33,743 nucleotides of DNA, taken from contig NZ_JACHCR010000040.1 of assembly GCF_014205845.1 (NCBI RefSeq), forward strand, positions 1-33,743. Reading direction: 5' to 3'. Under the pieces are notes generated by a model that had not been told where the DNA came from, searched no databases, and saw only the letters and a list, made by a program, of their open reading frames with translations. Position 1 is the first letter of the stretch. Each line of letters begins with the position of its first letter. Source of the DNA: Mucilaginibacter cryoferens (lineage in GTDB: Bacteria; Bacteroidota; Bacteroidia; Sphingobacteriales; Sphingobacteriaceae). This document shows, one piece after another, positions 27,147-33,743 of this stretch. A program made the translations under genes and the position numbers.

Positions 27147-28580
27147 TTAATAATTAAATAATAGCGGGTATATCTCATCAATGGACGTAAGGCCTGTACT
27201 AAACAAAGAAAACGCGTTCTCTGCCAGCGTCCGGATTCCTCTTTCTTCCAGCAGACCCTGCACATTCATATTGCCGTTTTTAATTTCCCGGGCCAGGTCC
27301 AAATCAACGGGAATCACCTCGTAAACCGCCTTTCGGCCTTTATAACCCGTATAATAACATTGTTCGCAGCCCTGCGCGGTGTAATGAACCGCTACCTGTT
27401 GGTAGGGCTTGAATTGCCTTGGGTAAAGGCCCTCATCAAAAACTTTTTCCTGCTTACAATGCGGACAAAGCAGGCGGATCAGGCGTTGGGCCACCGTGGT
27501 ATTCAGCGTATTGGCTACCATATAGGAAGGAATCCCCATATCGATCAACCGGGATACCGTGCCCCAGGCAGAGTTGGTATGTATGGTTGACAGTACCAGG
27601 TGACCGGTAAGTGCCGCCCGGATAGCCATATTGGCGGTCTCGGTATCCCTTATCTCCCCTACCATGATCACGTCTGGGTCCTGGCGCAGGAAGGTACGTA
27701 AGGCAGCGGCAAAAGTGAGCCCGATCGACTCTTTCAGCTGCACCTGGTTTACCCCCTCCAGCGTGTATTCCACCGGGTCTTCAATAGTCAGGATGTTCCG
27801 GGTCTCTTTGTTCAGTAATTTTAAAGTGGCGTAAAGGGTTGTCGTTTTACCAGAACCTGTGGGTCCGCTGATCAGGAGGATGCCGTTTGGTCGCTTGGCC
27901 CCCTGCAGGTAATTATCCAGGTCAAAGGCCGAAAAACCAAGGCTATTGAGGTCAATATCCGTTGCATCATTGTTGAGTAAGCGCATCACCACTTTTTCGC
28001 CATACAGCGTAGGCAGTACCGAGGCACGAATATCGAACTGGTGCCCCTGGTGGCTGAAATTGATCCGGCCATCCTGCGGCAAACGCTTTTCAGCAATATC
28101 CAGGTTACCCATAATTTTTACTTTATTGATCAGCGCGGGGTAATCTTCATCCTTCAGCAGGTAACGCTCTACCATGTTGCCGTCGATGCGGATTCGCACC
28201 CGGCATTTATTCTCGTAACGTTCTATATGGATATCACTGCTCTTGAGGTTCTTGGCTTCGCCGATCAGGTTCATCAGGAAATTATCTTCGTCGTGCTTCA
28301 CGTTCACCTGCGTAGATAGTTGCCGGGTATTATCTTTCAGGTAATAGGTAGACAAAAGTCTGGCTATAGTAGTCGCAGGAACGGGCTCCAGGATCACCTG
28401 TTTACCCAATAAGATCTCCAGGTCGGCAGCCAGACTTTCTCCATCAGCTTCCGATTCACAATACAGCGAAACCTGTTTAACGGTGCTCCCCTTTGGCAAC
28501 ACACGGTAATGCCAGGCCATCTCCCGCGACAGGAGATGAATATGCTCGGTTAATAAAACTATCTGCTGCGCTGTATCCAT
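27147..28580 (-). CDS. gspE: Type II secretion / T4P assembly ATPase GspE/PilB
   Basis: The protein has 477 residues with all motor motifs: Walker A GPTGSGKTT (239-247), Asp box IEDPVEY (266-272), Walker B VIMVGEIRD (304-312), His box GHLVLSTIHTN (326-336). The tetracysteine zinc site is C372/C375 and C405/C408 (CPHC ... CEQC), which separates GspE/PilB assembly ATPases from PilT. An N1/N2E-like domain precedes the motor (SSDIHIERYENKCRVRIRID). It overlaps the prepilin peptidase gene by 22 bp. It powers pseudopilus assembly through GspF and GspL. Confidence 0.95.
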   Translation of the reverse strand: MDTAQQIVLLTEHIHLLSREMAWHYRVLPKGSTVKQVSLYCESEADGESLAADLEILLGKQVILEPVPATTIARLLSTYYLKDNTRQLSTQVNVKHDEDNFLMNLIGEAKNLKSSDIHIERYENKCRVRIRIDGNMVERYLLKDEDYPALINKVKIMGNLDIAEKRLPQDGRINFSHQGHQFDIRASVLPTLYGEKVVMRLLNNDATDIDLNSLGFSAFDLDNYLQGAKRPNGILLISGPTGSGKTTTLYATLKLLNKETRNILTIEDPVEYTLEGVNQVQLKESIGLTFAAALRTFLRQDPDVIMVGEIRDTETANMAIRAALTGHLVLSTIHTNSAWGTVSRLIDMGIPSYMVANTLNTTVAQRLIRLLCPHCKQEKVFDEGLYPRQFKPYQQVAVHYTAQGCEQCYYTGYKGRKAVYEVIPVDLDLAREIKNGNMNVQGLLEERGIRTLAENAFSLFSTGLTSIDEIYPLLFNY

Positions 28581-29110
28581 GGCATAACGTTACGAAGTAC
28601 CCAGTCGTCACCGGTGATATGTAGTTGAAAACAAGTCCAGTCTCCGGCTAAAAATAGTATGAATAATATTGATTGAAAGCCCGCGAGCGGGATATGTTTA
28701 TTTTTATTACCGGTTACCGACTGCCATAATAACCAGAGTAATAATACCAGCGGCATACTGGCTATATAAAAGAACAGATAGTTTAGCACCGATAAATAAA
28801 AAGCGATAGCTCCCTGGAACAGGATATCAGCCCATCCTATAAAACCATCCGTTATATTGATCAGTCTTCCTTTCCTGAGGAAAAGATAAAGGCTTAACAG
28901 GCCCATAATCATGATCAGGAAACCTAAATTCACGATGACCGGCTGACTGAACCCGGCAAAAGAACTGACAGGGTTCTCCAGCCATTTCAGATACAACAGC
29001 CCCAGCGCCAGCAGCGGAAATATTATCCAGTGCACTGCCCTGAACAAAAGGTCTTGCACCAGCACAAGCAGTAACAACAATACAATAATGATCCGGGTAA
29101 TTAGCAGCAC
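28559..29110 (-). CDS. Prepilin peptidase (A24 type, peptidase domain only)
   Basis: A polytopic 183-residue protein made almost wholly of membrane segments. The two catalytic aspartates of type IV prepilin peptidases are recognisable: Asp20 in VQDLLFRAVHW (compare the family's D...R.IPN) and Asp95 in IGWADILF, where the family has GxGD. A KHIPLAGFQS motif near residue 137-146 matches the conserved IPFGPFL loop. The N-terminal methyltransferase and zinc domain of GspO/PilD are missing, as in A24 short forms. The start is GTG (29108-29110), one base after the pseudopilin stop (TAACGTG). The third position of GxGD is Ala instead of Gly, which is unusual. Confidence 0.7.
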   Translation of the reverse strand: MLLITRIIIVLLLLLVLVQDLLFRAVHWIIFPLLALGLLYLKWLENPVSSFAGFSQPVIVNLGFLIMIMGLLSLYLFLRKGRLINITDGFIGWADILFQGAIAFYLSVLNYLFFYIASMPLVLLLWLLWQSVTGNKNKHIPLAGFQSILFILFLAGDWTCFQLHITGDDWVLRNVMPWIQRSR

Positions 29111-29111
29111 G

Positions 29112-29549
29112 TTAATCCGGGGTAACTTCTTTTAACACCTTATCCTGGTTCATTTCCCAAACGTTAAACGTCCCGTTCTGGTTAAAATCCACTACCGAAG
29201 TAGCCCTGGCTGTAAAACCGGTATTGGAGGCGCTGGATATTTCGATGCGGTAATTGGCCCGTGCGTCTTTATCTTCCGTGGTTAGTTTTTCCTGTATAAA
29301 ACCCAGTTCGTTAAGGTCGTTGGTATATTTGGAATGCTCGTAGAAATAGGTTTTTTCGAGCATCTGCACATGCTCCAGCTGTAATTTGGCTTCCGTAGTT
29401 TTAGCACGGGTTATTACCGGTAAAAGATTAGGAAGTACCAGCAACACCAGGATGCCGATAATAATGAGTACCACCAAAACCTCCATAAGTGAAAACGCCT
29501 GCAGTGCACGCTTTGAATTGGGTTTAAGATACTTGGCGAATAAAAACAT
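29112..29549 (-). CDS. gspG: Major pseudopilin GspG-like
   Basis: The protein has 145 residues. The leader of 18 residues (MFLFAKYLKPNSKRALQA) is followed by FSLMEVLVVLIIIGILVLLV with Glu23 at +5, the type IV pilin motif. The size and the downstream globular part (AKTTEAKLQLEHVQMLEKTY, FYEHSKYTNDLNELGF) match GspG. The -1 residue is Ala instead of Gly. Near the C-terminus, residues 121-132 (DFNQNGTFNVWE) form an EF-hand-type 12-residue loop; GspG proteins of T2SS are known to bind calcium near their C-terminus. It is the first gene of the minus-strand gsp operon. Confidence 0.85.
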   Translation of the reverse strand: MFLFAKYLKPNSKRALQAFSLMEVLVVLIIIGILVLLVLPNLLPVITRAKTTEAKLQLEHVQMLEKTYFYEHSKYTNDLNELGFIQEKLTTEDKDARANYRIEISSASNTGFTARATSVVDFNQNGTFNVWEMNQDKVLKEVTPD

Positions 29550-29626
29550 GAGTGATTGTTACTGGCTTAGGGTAATTCAATAATTTATTTCGAGACCAAG
29601 ATAATAATTTCTCTTTGATTACTTAT

Positions 29627-29652
29627 TTTTTTCTTTTTATGAAAAGAAAAAA
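29627..29652. repeat. A+T inverted repeat upstream of gspG
   Basis: An 11-bp stem (TTTTTTCTTTT with AAAAGAAAAAA) and a 4-nt loop lie about 80-100 bp upstream of the pseudopilin start. Possible operator or structured leader; low information content. Confidence 0.3.
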
Positions 29653-29913
29653 TAGGTAAATGAGTACATGAAGGCATCTTTCACAAAATCTCCTTCCATA
29701 TATAGTCTGTATCCTTAGCAAAGCGTTCACTGTCGTCTTTCTTTAGCATTTCAAAATAAAGATAAAAAACCATGTAGTATCGAACTCTTAAATTACCTAT
29801 TGACTATCAACATAAAGACATGAAAATCAAATTATTAATTCAATAAAACTGATAGAAAAACTTAGAGTTAATGTCGCGTATATAGGATTAAGATAACAAG
29901 AAATCGAGCTTAT

Positions 29914-29947
29914 TAAAAAAGAGGCTGATCATGATTTATACAGCCTC
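29914..29947 (-). terminator. Probable intrinsic terminator of the XRE gene
   Basis: On the minus strand GAGGCTG and CAGCCTC form a 7-bp stem with a 13-nt loop, followed by six T (29920-29915). It lies about 170 bp after the end of the XRE gene and insulates the gsp promoter region. Confidence 0.55.
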
Positions 29948-30118
29948 CATTTATACTTTGGACGTATCTCTTTTACGGCCCCCTACACACAGGTTGTTTC
30001 TTATTCCAGAGTTATTAAAGGCGACTTGCATCGTATGTTCACCGCAATTTTCTTTTCTTTCCAAGATTGATTCCGTCATCTTGTCTTAGCGACAAGCTAT
30101 TTAAGGAAATTAAATAAT

Positions 30119-30388
30119 TTAAGTACAACTCTCCTTATTGTTATTTCTTAAACGAAGCAGCTCGCGTAATGAAATTCCGAGAACATCAAAGATTGCTCCC
30201 ATCGTGGCAAGCGTTGGGTTGGTTTCCCCCCGCTCAAGCCTTCCTACTTGAGATTGTGATGTCCCAAGCATATTTGCTACATATTCTTGCGAAAGTTTCT
30301 GCTCATTGCGAAGCTCCCGGAGAGTTTCTCCGAAATCTTTACTTAGCTGAGGGTCACGTTTGACTTTCACAACCCGAAATTGACTCAA
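30119..30388 (-). CDS. XRE-family HTH transcriptional regulator
   Basis: An 89-residue protein with a Cro/C1-type helix-turn-helix spanning about residues 16-76: FGETLRELRNEQKLSQEYVA, NMLGTSQSQVGRLERGETNP, TLATMGAIFDVLGISL. The recognition helix is around 43-52. There is no ATG at the front; the start is most likely the TTG at 30386-30388, with a GTG at 30368-30370 as alternative. A 14-bp perfect palindrome lies 17 bp upstream, suggesting autoregulation. Its targets are unknown; it stands alone, between the gsp operon and the RiPP-like region. Confidence 0.85.
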   Translation of the reverse strand: MSQFRVVKVKRDPQLSKDFGETLRELRNEQKLSQEYVANMLGTSQSQVGRLERGETNPTLATMGAIFDVLGISLRELLRLRNNNKESCT

Positions 30389-30729
30389 AAAAATGTAACC
30401 AATAAACCCATATATGGGTGATTTTTATTTATTTTTACTTGTGTTAAAGTTTAGACAGCGTAGTTTCAATAACTATCACATTTTATAAAACAATTGGGGT
30501 CGGCATTAAGCGAAGTATCCTTGCATGACGCCCAAATAGGAACTTAAAATCACTCAATGGACCACAGTTATTTGAATTTGATGAATATTATAAGATCAAT
30601 TAGTTGCAGATATTTCTCGAACTGATTGACTTTAATAAGTAATGGGATTACTTCACCCGCTTTAGAACCAGCGGGCTAATTGAAAGTTGGAAAAGTTAAT
30701 TTTTTACAAATCTGAAATAATTAAAAATC
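30389..30729. other. Divergent spacer between XRE gene and small unknown gene
   Basis: This 341-bp region contains the palindrome at 30406-30419 and a short hairpin at 30656-30675 (CCCGCT/AGCGGG, 8-nt loop) in the leader of the plus-strand gene. Otherwise it is A+T-rich with no coding frame. Confidence 0.5.
30406..30419. promoter_or_regulatory. Palindromic operator candidate for the XRE regulator
   Basis: ACCCATATATGGGT is a perfect 14-bp palindrome 17 bp upstream of the XRE start codon. Its size and position suit binding by a Cro/C1-type dimer. Confidence 0.55.
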
Positions 30730-30978
30730 ATGACCACATTTTCGGAATCAGACATCCTCGAAAAGAAAATTAGCAAGATGAAATTTAGTAAAGAATTTAA
30801 GGTATCGAGCATAGGCCTGGGCTATGACACACTACAGCAGATAATAGCGACAGATCCAACGATCCTGCAGAAAAAAAAAGGATTTAACTATGTTTGGTTC
30901 GGAGAACTTGTAGAATTTCTGGTCGAAAAAAAACTGTTGCACTTGCTACAGCCTAAACAGGGAAATAACGGGATTTAA
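30730..30978 (+). CDS. Small hypothetical protein (82 aa)
   Basis: The protein starts at an ATG and has no signal peptide or membrane segment. It is Lys-rich at the front (DILEKKISKMKFSKEFKV), then GLGYDTLQQIIATDPTILQK and a helical end (FNYVWFGELVEFLVEKKLLH). The compact alpha composition suggests a small soluble cytoplasmic protein. I do not recognise the family. Its 3' end overlaps the convergent RteC-like gene by 26 bp. It is divergent from the XRE gene, so the palindrome could control both. Confidence 0.65.
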   Translation: MTTFSESDILEKKISKMKFSKEFKVSSIGLGYDTLQQIIATDPTILQKKKGFNYVWFGELVEFLVEKKLLHLLQPKQGNNGI

Positions 30979-32065
30979 GAAACCCAGAGGAATTATTAAA
31001 AATCCGTATCATCCGGGCAGCAGTTGGCAAACTGATATTATAAAACGCATTACTTAAACTGTCACGTGAAATATGCTCTTGCTTTTTGGTAGTAAATACA
31101 GCAGCAGCATGGTCAAATATCGCTGAAAGGCTTACAGTCCCATAAAAACCAGCCTCATAAAGCGCACGGATCATACAGCCAAGATAGTTAACAGAAATAT
31201 TAAGAGGCACTTTAAGGAAAGACTGGACAACCTGTTCATTTGCAGATCCAAGATTCAGCACGGTCCCCCATTCCACAAGCCAGCCTTTGTACATATCGCA
31301 GATGTGTGACCATCTTTTATCAAAACACGGACAGCTTATGGCATTAGGTGACTGAATAGTCGCACTCAGTTCAAGAAGGTATCTGCTTTGTTTTTCAACA
31401 GGTATCCCGTTAATTATCGATATCACTTGCTCCCTGAGATAGCTAAAAAAGCGAAAGTGATTAAAATTGAAAGCCATTAACACGGATATCAAGCTTTCTT
31501 CTGGCGTTTGTGCCATGCCAGCATCTGTAACGGCAAGCGCGGTAATAAGCTCTTCCCGGTAAAAAAGTGCGTTCAAGAACAGGCCATCAGATGGAGTATC
31601 AATGTAAAGAGGAGAAAGACTTATTTTCAGACAGTTTATTAATGCATTATTAATCTTTACCTCCTTCAGTCGTTTATTAAACCGCTCATAAACCGGCAGA
31701 AGCAATCGTAGCCTGTAGGTAAAATACCTGGTAGAAACTGGTTGTTGCTGATCAATGAAATTACCGTAAAAAAGTAGCAAATGATCCATTAGCAAACAAA
31801 GTTCCGAGGGTTCATCGCTCTCCTGGCAAACGGCATTTTCCGAGATCAGCCCAGACAAAAATTTGAAATGAAAGTCAAAGTAACGTCGAAGCGTATCGTC
31901 ATTGCTATCAGAAAAAACTGCGGCTGCCCAGGCCTCCCGGACTTTACCGCAGCTTTTTGAAACTACTTTGCTGAAATCCTGGACAGCTTTATGTTGCGCA
32001 ACACCGTCACTCCCATTATGCGGGATGAAATCGGATGCCAATATTTCCAGCTCGTTTTTCAGCAT
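30953..32065 (-). CDS. RteC-like hypothetical protein
   Basis: I start at the ATG 32063-32065 (MLKNELEILASDF), giving 370 residues; the frame is open further to a GTG at 32107, but that would run through the small gene upstream. The protein is helical and soluble. The C-terminal part (YLGCMIRALYEAGFY, FTTKKQEHISRDSLSNAFYN) resembles the C-terminal regions of Bacteroidota RteC-like and related proteins, where 'F.TKK...IS..SLR..F' is common. RteC regulates conjugative transposon excision in Bacteroides, but no transfer genes are visible here, so the resemblance does not define function. It lies 7 bp after the RiPP-precursor-like gene and is probably co-transcribed with it. Confidence 0.65.
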   Translation of the reverse strand: MLKNELEILASDFIPHNGSDGVAQHKAVQDFSKVVSKSCGKVREAWAAAVFSDSNDDTLRRYFDFHFKFLSGLISENAVCQESDEPSELCLLMDHLLLFYGNFIDQQQPVSTRYFTYRLRLLLPVYERFNKRLKEVKINNALINCLKISLSPLYIDTPSDGLFLNALFYREELITALAVTDAGMAQTPEESLISVLMAFNFNHFRFFSYLREQVISIINGIPVEKQSRYLLELSATIQSPNAISCPCFDKRWSHICDMYKGWLVEWGTVLNLGSANEQVVQSFLKVPLNISVNYLGCMIRALYEAGFYGTVSLSAIFDHAAAVFTTKKQEHISRDSLSNAFYNISLPTAARMIRIFNNSSGFLKSRYFPV

Positions 32066-32072
32066 GTCGCCA

Positions 32073-32231
32073 TTAGATTTTGTTGAAATGGGTGGAGGAT
32101 GCAACACTAGTGCAGGTAGTAGTTACATCTGTACCGCTTGATGTCTCAAAGAACTTCTCTGCTCCTATTTTACGATAGCTGTACAATTTCGAAGTTTTAG
32201 GTGTCGTTAAATTTAGTTTTTCTGCTTTCAT
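32073..32231 (-). CDS. Candidate class I lanthipeptide (RiPP) precursor, 52 aa
   Basis: A very small gene from ATG 32229-32231 to TAA 32073-32075. The front (MKAEKLNLTTPKTSKLYSYR) looks like the 'KLxLxxxxxxKL' leader of Bacteroidota class I lanthipeptide precursors. The last 23 residues (TSSGTDVTTTC, TSVASSTHFNKI) carry 12 Ser/Thr and one Cys (Cys40), a typical core for dehydration and thioether formation. It is followed after 7 bp by the RteC-like gene. No LanB, LanC or transporter gene is in the window; such genes could lie to the right, beyond the insertion sequence. One Cys would allow only one (methyl)lanthionine ring. The open frame and composition are seen; the RiPP assignment is inference. 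Confidence 0.6.
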   Translation of the reverse strand: MKAEKLNLTTPKTSKLYSYRKIGAEKFFETSSGTDVTTTCTSVASSTHFNKI

Positions 32232-32305
32232 AATTATTTTTTTTGTATATTAATATATCTTTTTGATTATCGACATTAATAAATGCAAACGACACTTTTC
32301 AACCT

Positions 32306-33400
32306 ATGAACGTCAGCAACTACCTGCTTAAAAATATTTGGAGCGGTCAATACCAACGTTTCGGGTTTCATCTTATCGCTTGGGTATTATATATTTTTTA
32401 TGAGTTGTTTTTTGCTTTTTTTATATTTCATTTAACAACTCCTGTAAAAGATTATATTTTTTTCTATACCTGTAACATTGGCTTGTTTTATGTCAATTGC
32501 TTCATATTAAATAAATGCTTAGACAGACCACAACCTCGATACTTGCTACTGGTGGCCTTGATAATGTTAGAGTTAACTACGTTCCTATTTATTAAAGGAA
32601 TATGGGAATATTTCGCATTTGTTTCAGGGATCTTTGCCGGCAAACCACGGAGTCTACTGAAGATTGCAATATGGTCGGATCTTTACCGGAATCTTTATTA
32701 TTTATTCATTTCAACAGTTATCTGGTCTGTAACAAATTATAATAAATTTCAACAGCGAATTACGGATTTATCGTTGAAAAAGGTATTGGCGGAAAAGGCT
32801 CACACAGAACTTCAGTATCAATTCTCGTGTGCACAAAATGCCTTTCTAAAACAACAGATCAACCCGCACCTGCTTTTCAATTCGCTCAACGCCATTTATA
32901 ATACGGTTTACCAAAGCTCACCAGAAGACTCAAAATCTGTGTTACTGCTGTCAGAGATTATGAGGTACAGTTTTGAGGAATCCGGGCCGGATGGCCGCGT
33001 TTCGCTCGATAATGAACTGGCGCAGTTAAAAAAACTGATCGAATTAAATTCTTACAGGTTCGACTATCCTGTGGTTGTTGATTTAGACATTCATGGCAAT
33101 CCGACAAAATACACGATCATCCCGCTCATTCTAATCACGCTCACCGAAAACATGTTTAACCACGGAGATCTTCGCTTTTCGCCCCGTTCCGTTAACATAG
33201 AAATTGATAACGCAGGCCGAATGATTTTTATCACCAAAAATGTGCCTAAGCGGATCAGGCAAAGCAACGAAAATACCCATATTGGTTTAGCCAATACCCG
33301 GTTACGATTGGAATATGCTTACCCCGGTAGTCATATTCTGAACATCATTGAAACTGATGAATTGTTTACGCTTGAACTGACTATTAATCTACAATTATGA
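32306..33400 (+). CDS. LytS/AlgZ-type sensor histidine kinase
   Basis: The protein has 364 residues with four membrane segments (about 20-42, 50-68, 80-97, 126-143), a linker helix, then a His_kinase domain. The phosphoacceptor is His188 in QQINPHLLFNSLNAIYN. The ATPase domain follows (IIPLILITLTENMFNHGDL, with the N box, and IGLANTRLRLEYAYPGSH near the end). This is the standard layout of Bacteroidota kinases that pair with LytTR response regulators. Its stop overlaps the response regulator start by 4 bp (ATGA). It is divergent from the RiPP-precursor-like gene with a 74-bp shared upstream region. The partner gene is broken, so the pathway may be non-functional. Confidence 0.92.
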   Translation: MNVSNYLLKNIWSGQYQRFGFHLIAWVLYIFYELFFAFFIFHLTTPVKDYIFFYTCNIGLFYVNCFILNKCLDRPQPRYLLLVALIMLELTTFLFIKGIWEYFAFVSGIFAGKPRSLLKIAIWSDLYRNLYYLFISTVIWSVTNYNKFQQRITDLSLKKVLAEKAHTELQYQFSCAQNAFLKQQINPHLLFNSLNAIYNTVYQSSPEDSKSVLLLSEIMRYSFEESGPDGRVSLDNELAQLKKLIELNSYRFDYPVVVDLDIHGNPTKYTIIPLILITLTENMFNHGDLRFSPRSVNIEIDNAGRMIFITKNVPKRIRQSNENTHIGLANTRLRLEYAYPGSHILNIIETDELFTLELTINLQL

Positions 33401-33678
33401 ACGTAGCTATTATTGACGACGAACGACCAGCTATCGCATTGCTCACAGCATATATTCAAAGAACGAACGGACTTGTGTTGGAAAGCACCTTTACCGATCC
33501 GATGGATGCCCTCGGGCATTACAATCATCCCAACCCGCCCAAATTAACCTTCCTGGATGTGGACATGCCCGGAATCACTGGCATCGAATTTGCCAGGATC
33601 GTCGGGCCGAAAACCCGGATTATTCTGACCACCTCTTTCCGAAACTACGGTGGATATTCCGGGGAAGTTGACCAGTAA
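33397..33678 (+). pseudogene. LytTR-type response regulator, cut by an IS21-like element
   Basis: The first about 84 residues are a normal receiver domain: acidic pair Asp7/Asp8 (IIDDERPA), phosphoacceptor Asp54 in FLDVDMPGITGIEF, and the conserved Thr in RIILTTSF. At that point a LytTR regulator should continue to its K-P motif and DNA-binding domain. Instead the frame runs into repeat-rich DNA and stops at 33676-33678 after RNYGGYSGEVDQ. The start overlaps the kinase gene by 4 bp. The DNA-binding half must lie beyond the insertion, outside the window, or be lost. Confidence 0.85.
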
Positions 33679-33743
33679 TTCATAGATAAAGAGTAAAGTG
33701 ATTCCGCTGGAAATTGACCAGTGCATTCCGGGTCAAGTTGACC
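33651..33743. mobile_element. Left end of an IS21-family-like insertion sequence
   Basis: From about 33651 (TGGATATTCC) the sequence holds three imperfect direct repeats of the form ATTCCGNNNNAANTTGACCA, at 33656-33676, 33701-33722 and 33725-33743 (the last cut by the window end). Multiple terminal repeats with this ATTCCG...TTGACCA theme and a TG start are characteristic of IS21-family ends in Bacteroidota. The transposase genes (istA/istB) would follow to the right. The exact boundary is inferred from where the receiver-domain sequence stops making sense. Confidence 0.7.

Larger units (their letters stand above)
29550..30118. other. Spacer upstream of the gsp operon
   Basis: This 569-bp A+T-rich region lies between the pseudopilin start and the end of the XRE gene. 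It should contain the gsp promoter. It holds an A+T hairpin (29627-29652) and a terminator-like hairpin (29914-29947). I see no coding frame or RNA gene. Confidence 0.55.

Noticed and set aside
9255..29549. Reading the gsp genes as a twitching type IV pilus
   Set aside because: No PilT retraction ATPase is present and the set includes GspL/GspM-like and three minor pseudopilins typical of T2SS; a non-retracting T4P-like variant cannot be fully excluded.
30953..32107. GTG start at 32107 for the RteC-like protein
   Set aside because: It would overlap the small precursor-like gene; the ATG at 32065, 7 bp after that gene's stop, is the better start.
1..33743. tRNA, rRNA or CRISPR arrays
   Set aside because: No cloverleaf-like sequence, rRNA segment or regularly spaced repeat array was found by eye; the only regular repeats are the IS end repeats at 33656-33743.

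Overview
The window looks like a chromosomal accessory region of a Bacteroidota bacterium, most likely Sphingobacteriaceae (Mucilaginibacter/Pedobacter type). I judge this from the protein families: Bacteroidota-style two-gene RHS/YD-repeat modules, tail-fibre-like proteins with the phylum's conserved LPEIPS...LLLKKVEELTLYLIE C-terminus, a LytS/LytTR pair and an RteC-like protein. Other support is the moderate G+C, weak ribosome binding sites and many stop-codon/start-codon overlaps. The species assignment is inference.

Layout. (1) 1-8312, minus strand: two secreted tail-fibre-like proteins, then a large SpvB/TcB-like secreted protein, then an RHS protein that runs off the left edge, apparently one transcription unit (RHS module 1). 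(2) 8313-9254: no intact gene; holds the 3' remnant of a lost gene with its terminator. (3) 9255-14564, plus strand: a tightly overlapping operon with a lipoprotein, a GspC/PilP-like protein, a MORN-like protein, three minor pseudopilins (K-, H/I- and J-like) and GspF. (4) 14955-23108, minus strand: RHS module 2, with an SpvB/TcB-like protein carrying a PKD domain, an RHS protein with a distinct C-terminal region, and a small membrane protein one base downstream that is a candidate immunity gene. (5) 23448-29549, minus strand: a second secretion operon with major pseudopilin, prepilin peptidase, GspE ATPase, secretin, GspL-like and GspM-like proteins. (6) 30119-33743: an XRE regulator behind a palindromic operator candidate, a small unknown protein, an RteC-like protein preceded by a very small gene resembling a Bacteroidota class I lanthipeptide precursor, and a LytS-like histidine kinase with a response regulator cut by the end of an IS21-like element.

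How they may work together. The two gsp operons are complementary: between them they encode every core part of a type II secretion / type IV pilus-like machine (C, D, E, F, G, H/I, J, K, L, M, O) with no PilT-type retraction ATPase. The halves are interleaved with two RHS modules whose large proteins carry Sec signal peptides and show no T9SS sorting domain, T6SS PAAR domain or similar signal. The most interesting hypothesis is that this is a dedicated two-step (Sec, then T2SS-like) export system for RHS-encapsulated toxins in Bacteroidota. The parts are read from the sequence; the functional link is inference from gene order. A second point of interest is the RiPP-precursor-like gene next to a regulatory pair interrupted by an insertion sequence.
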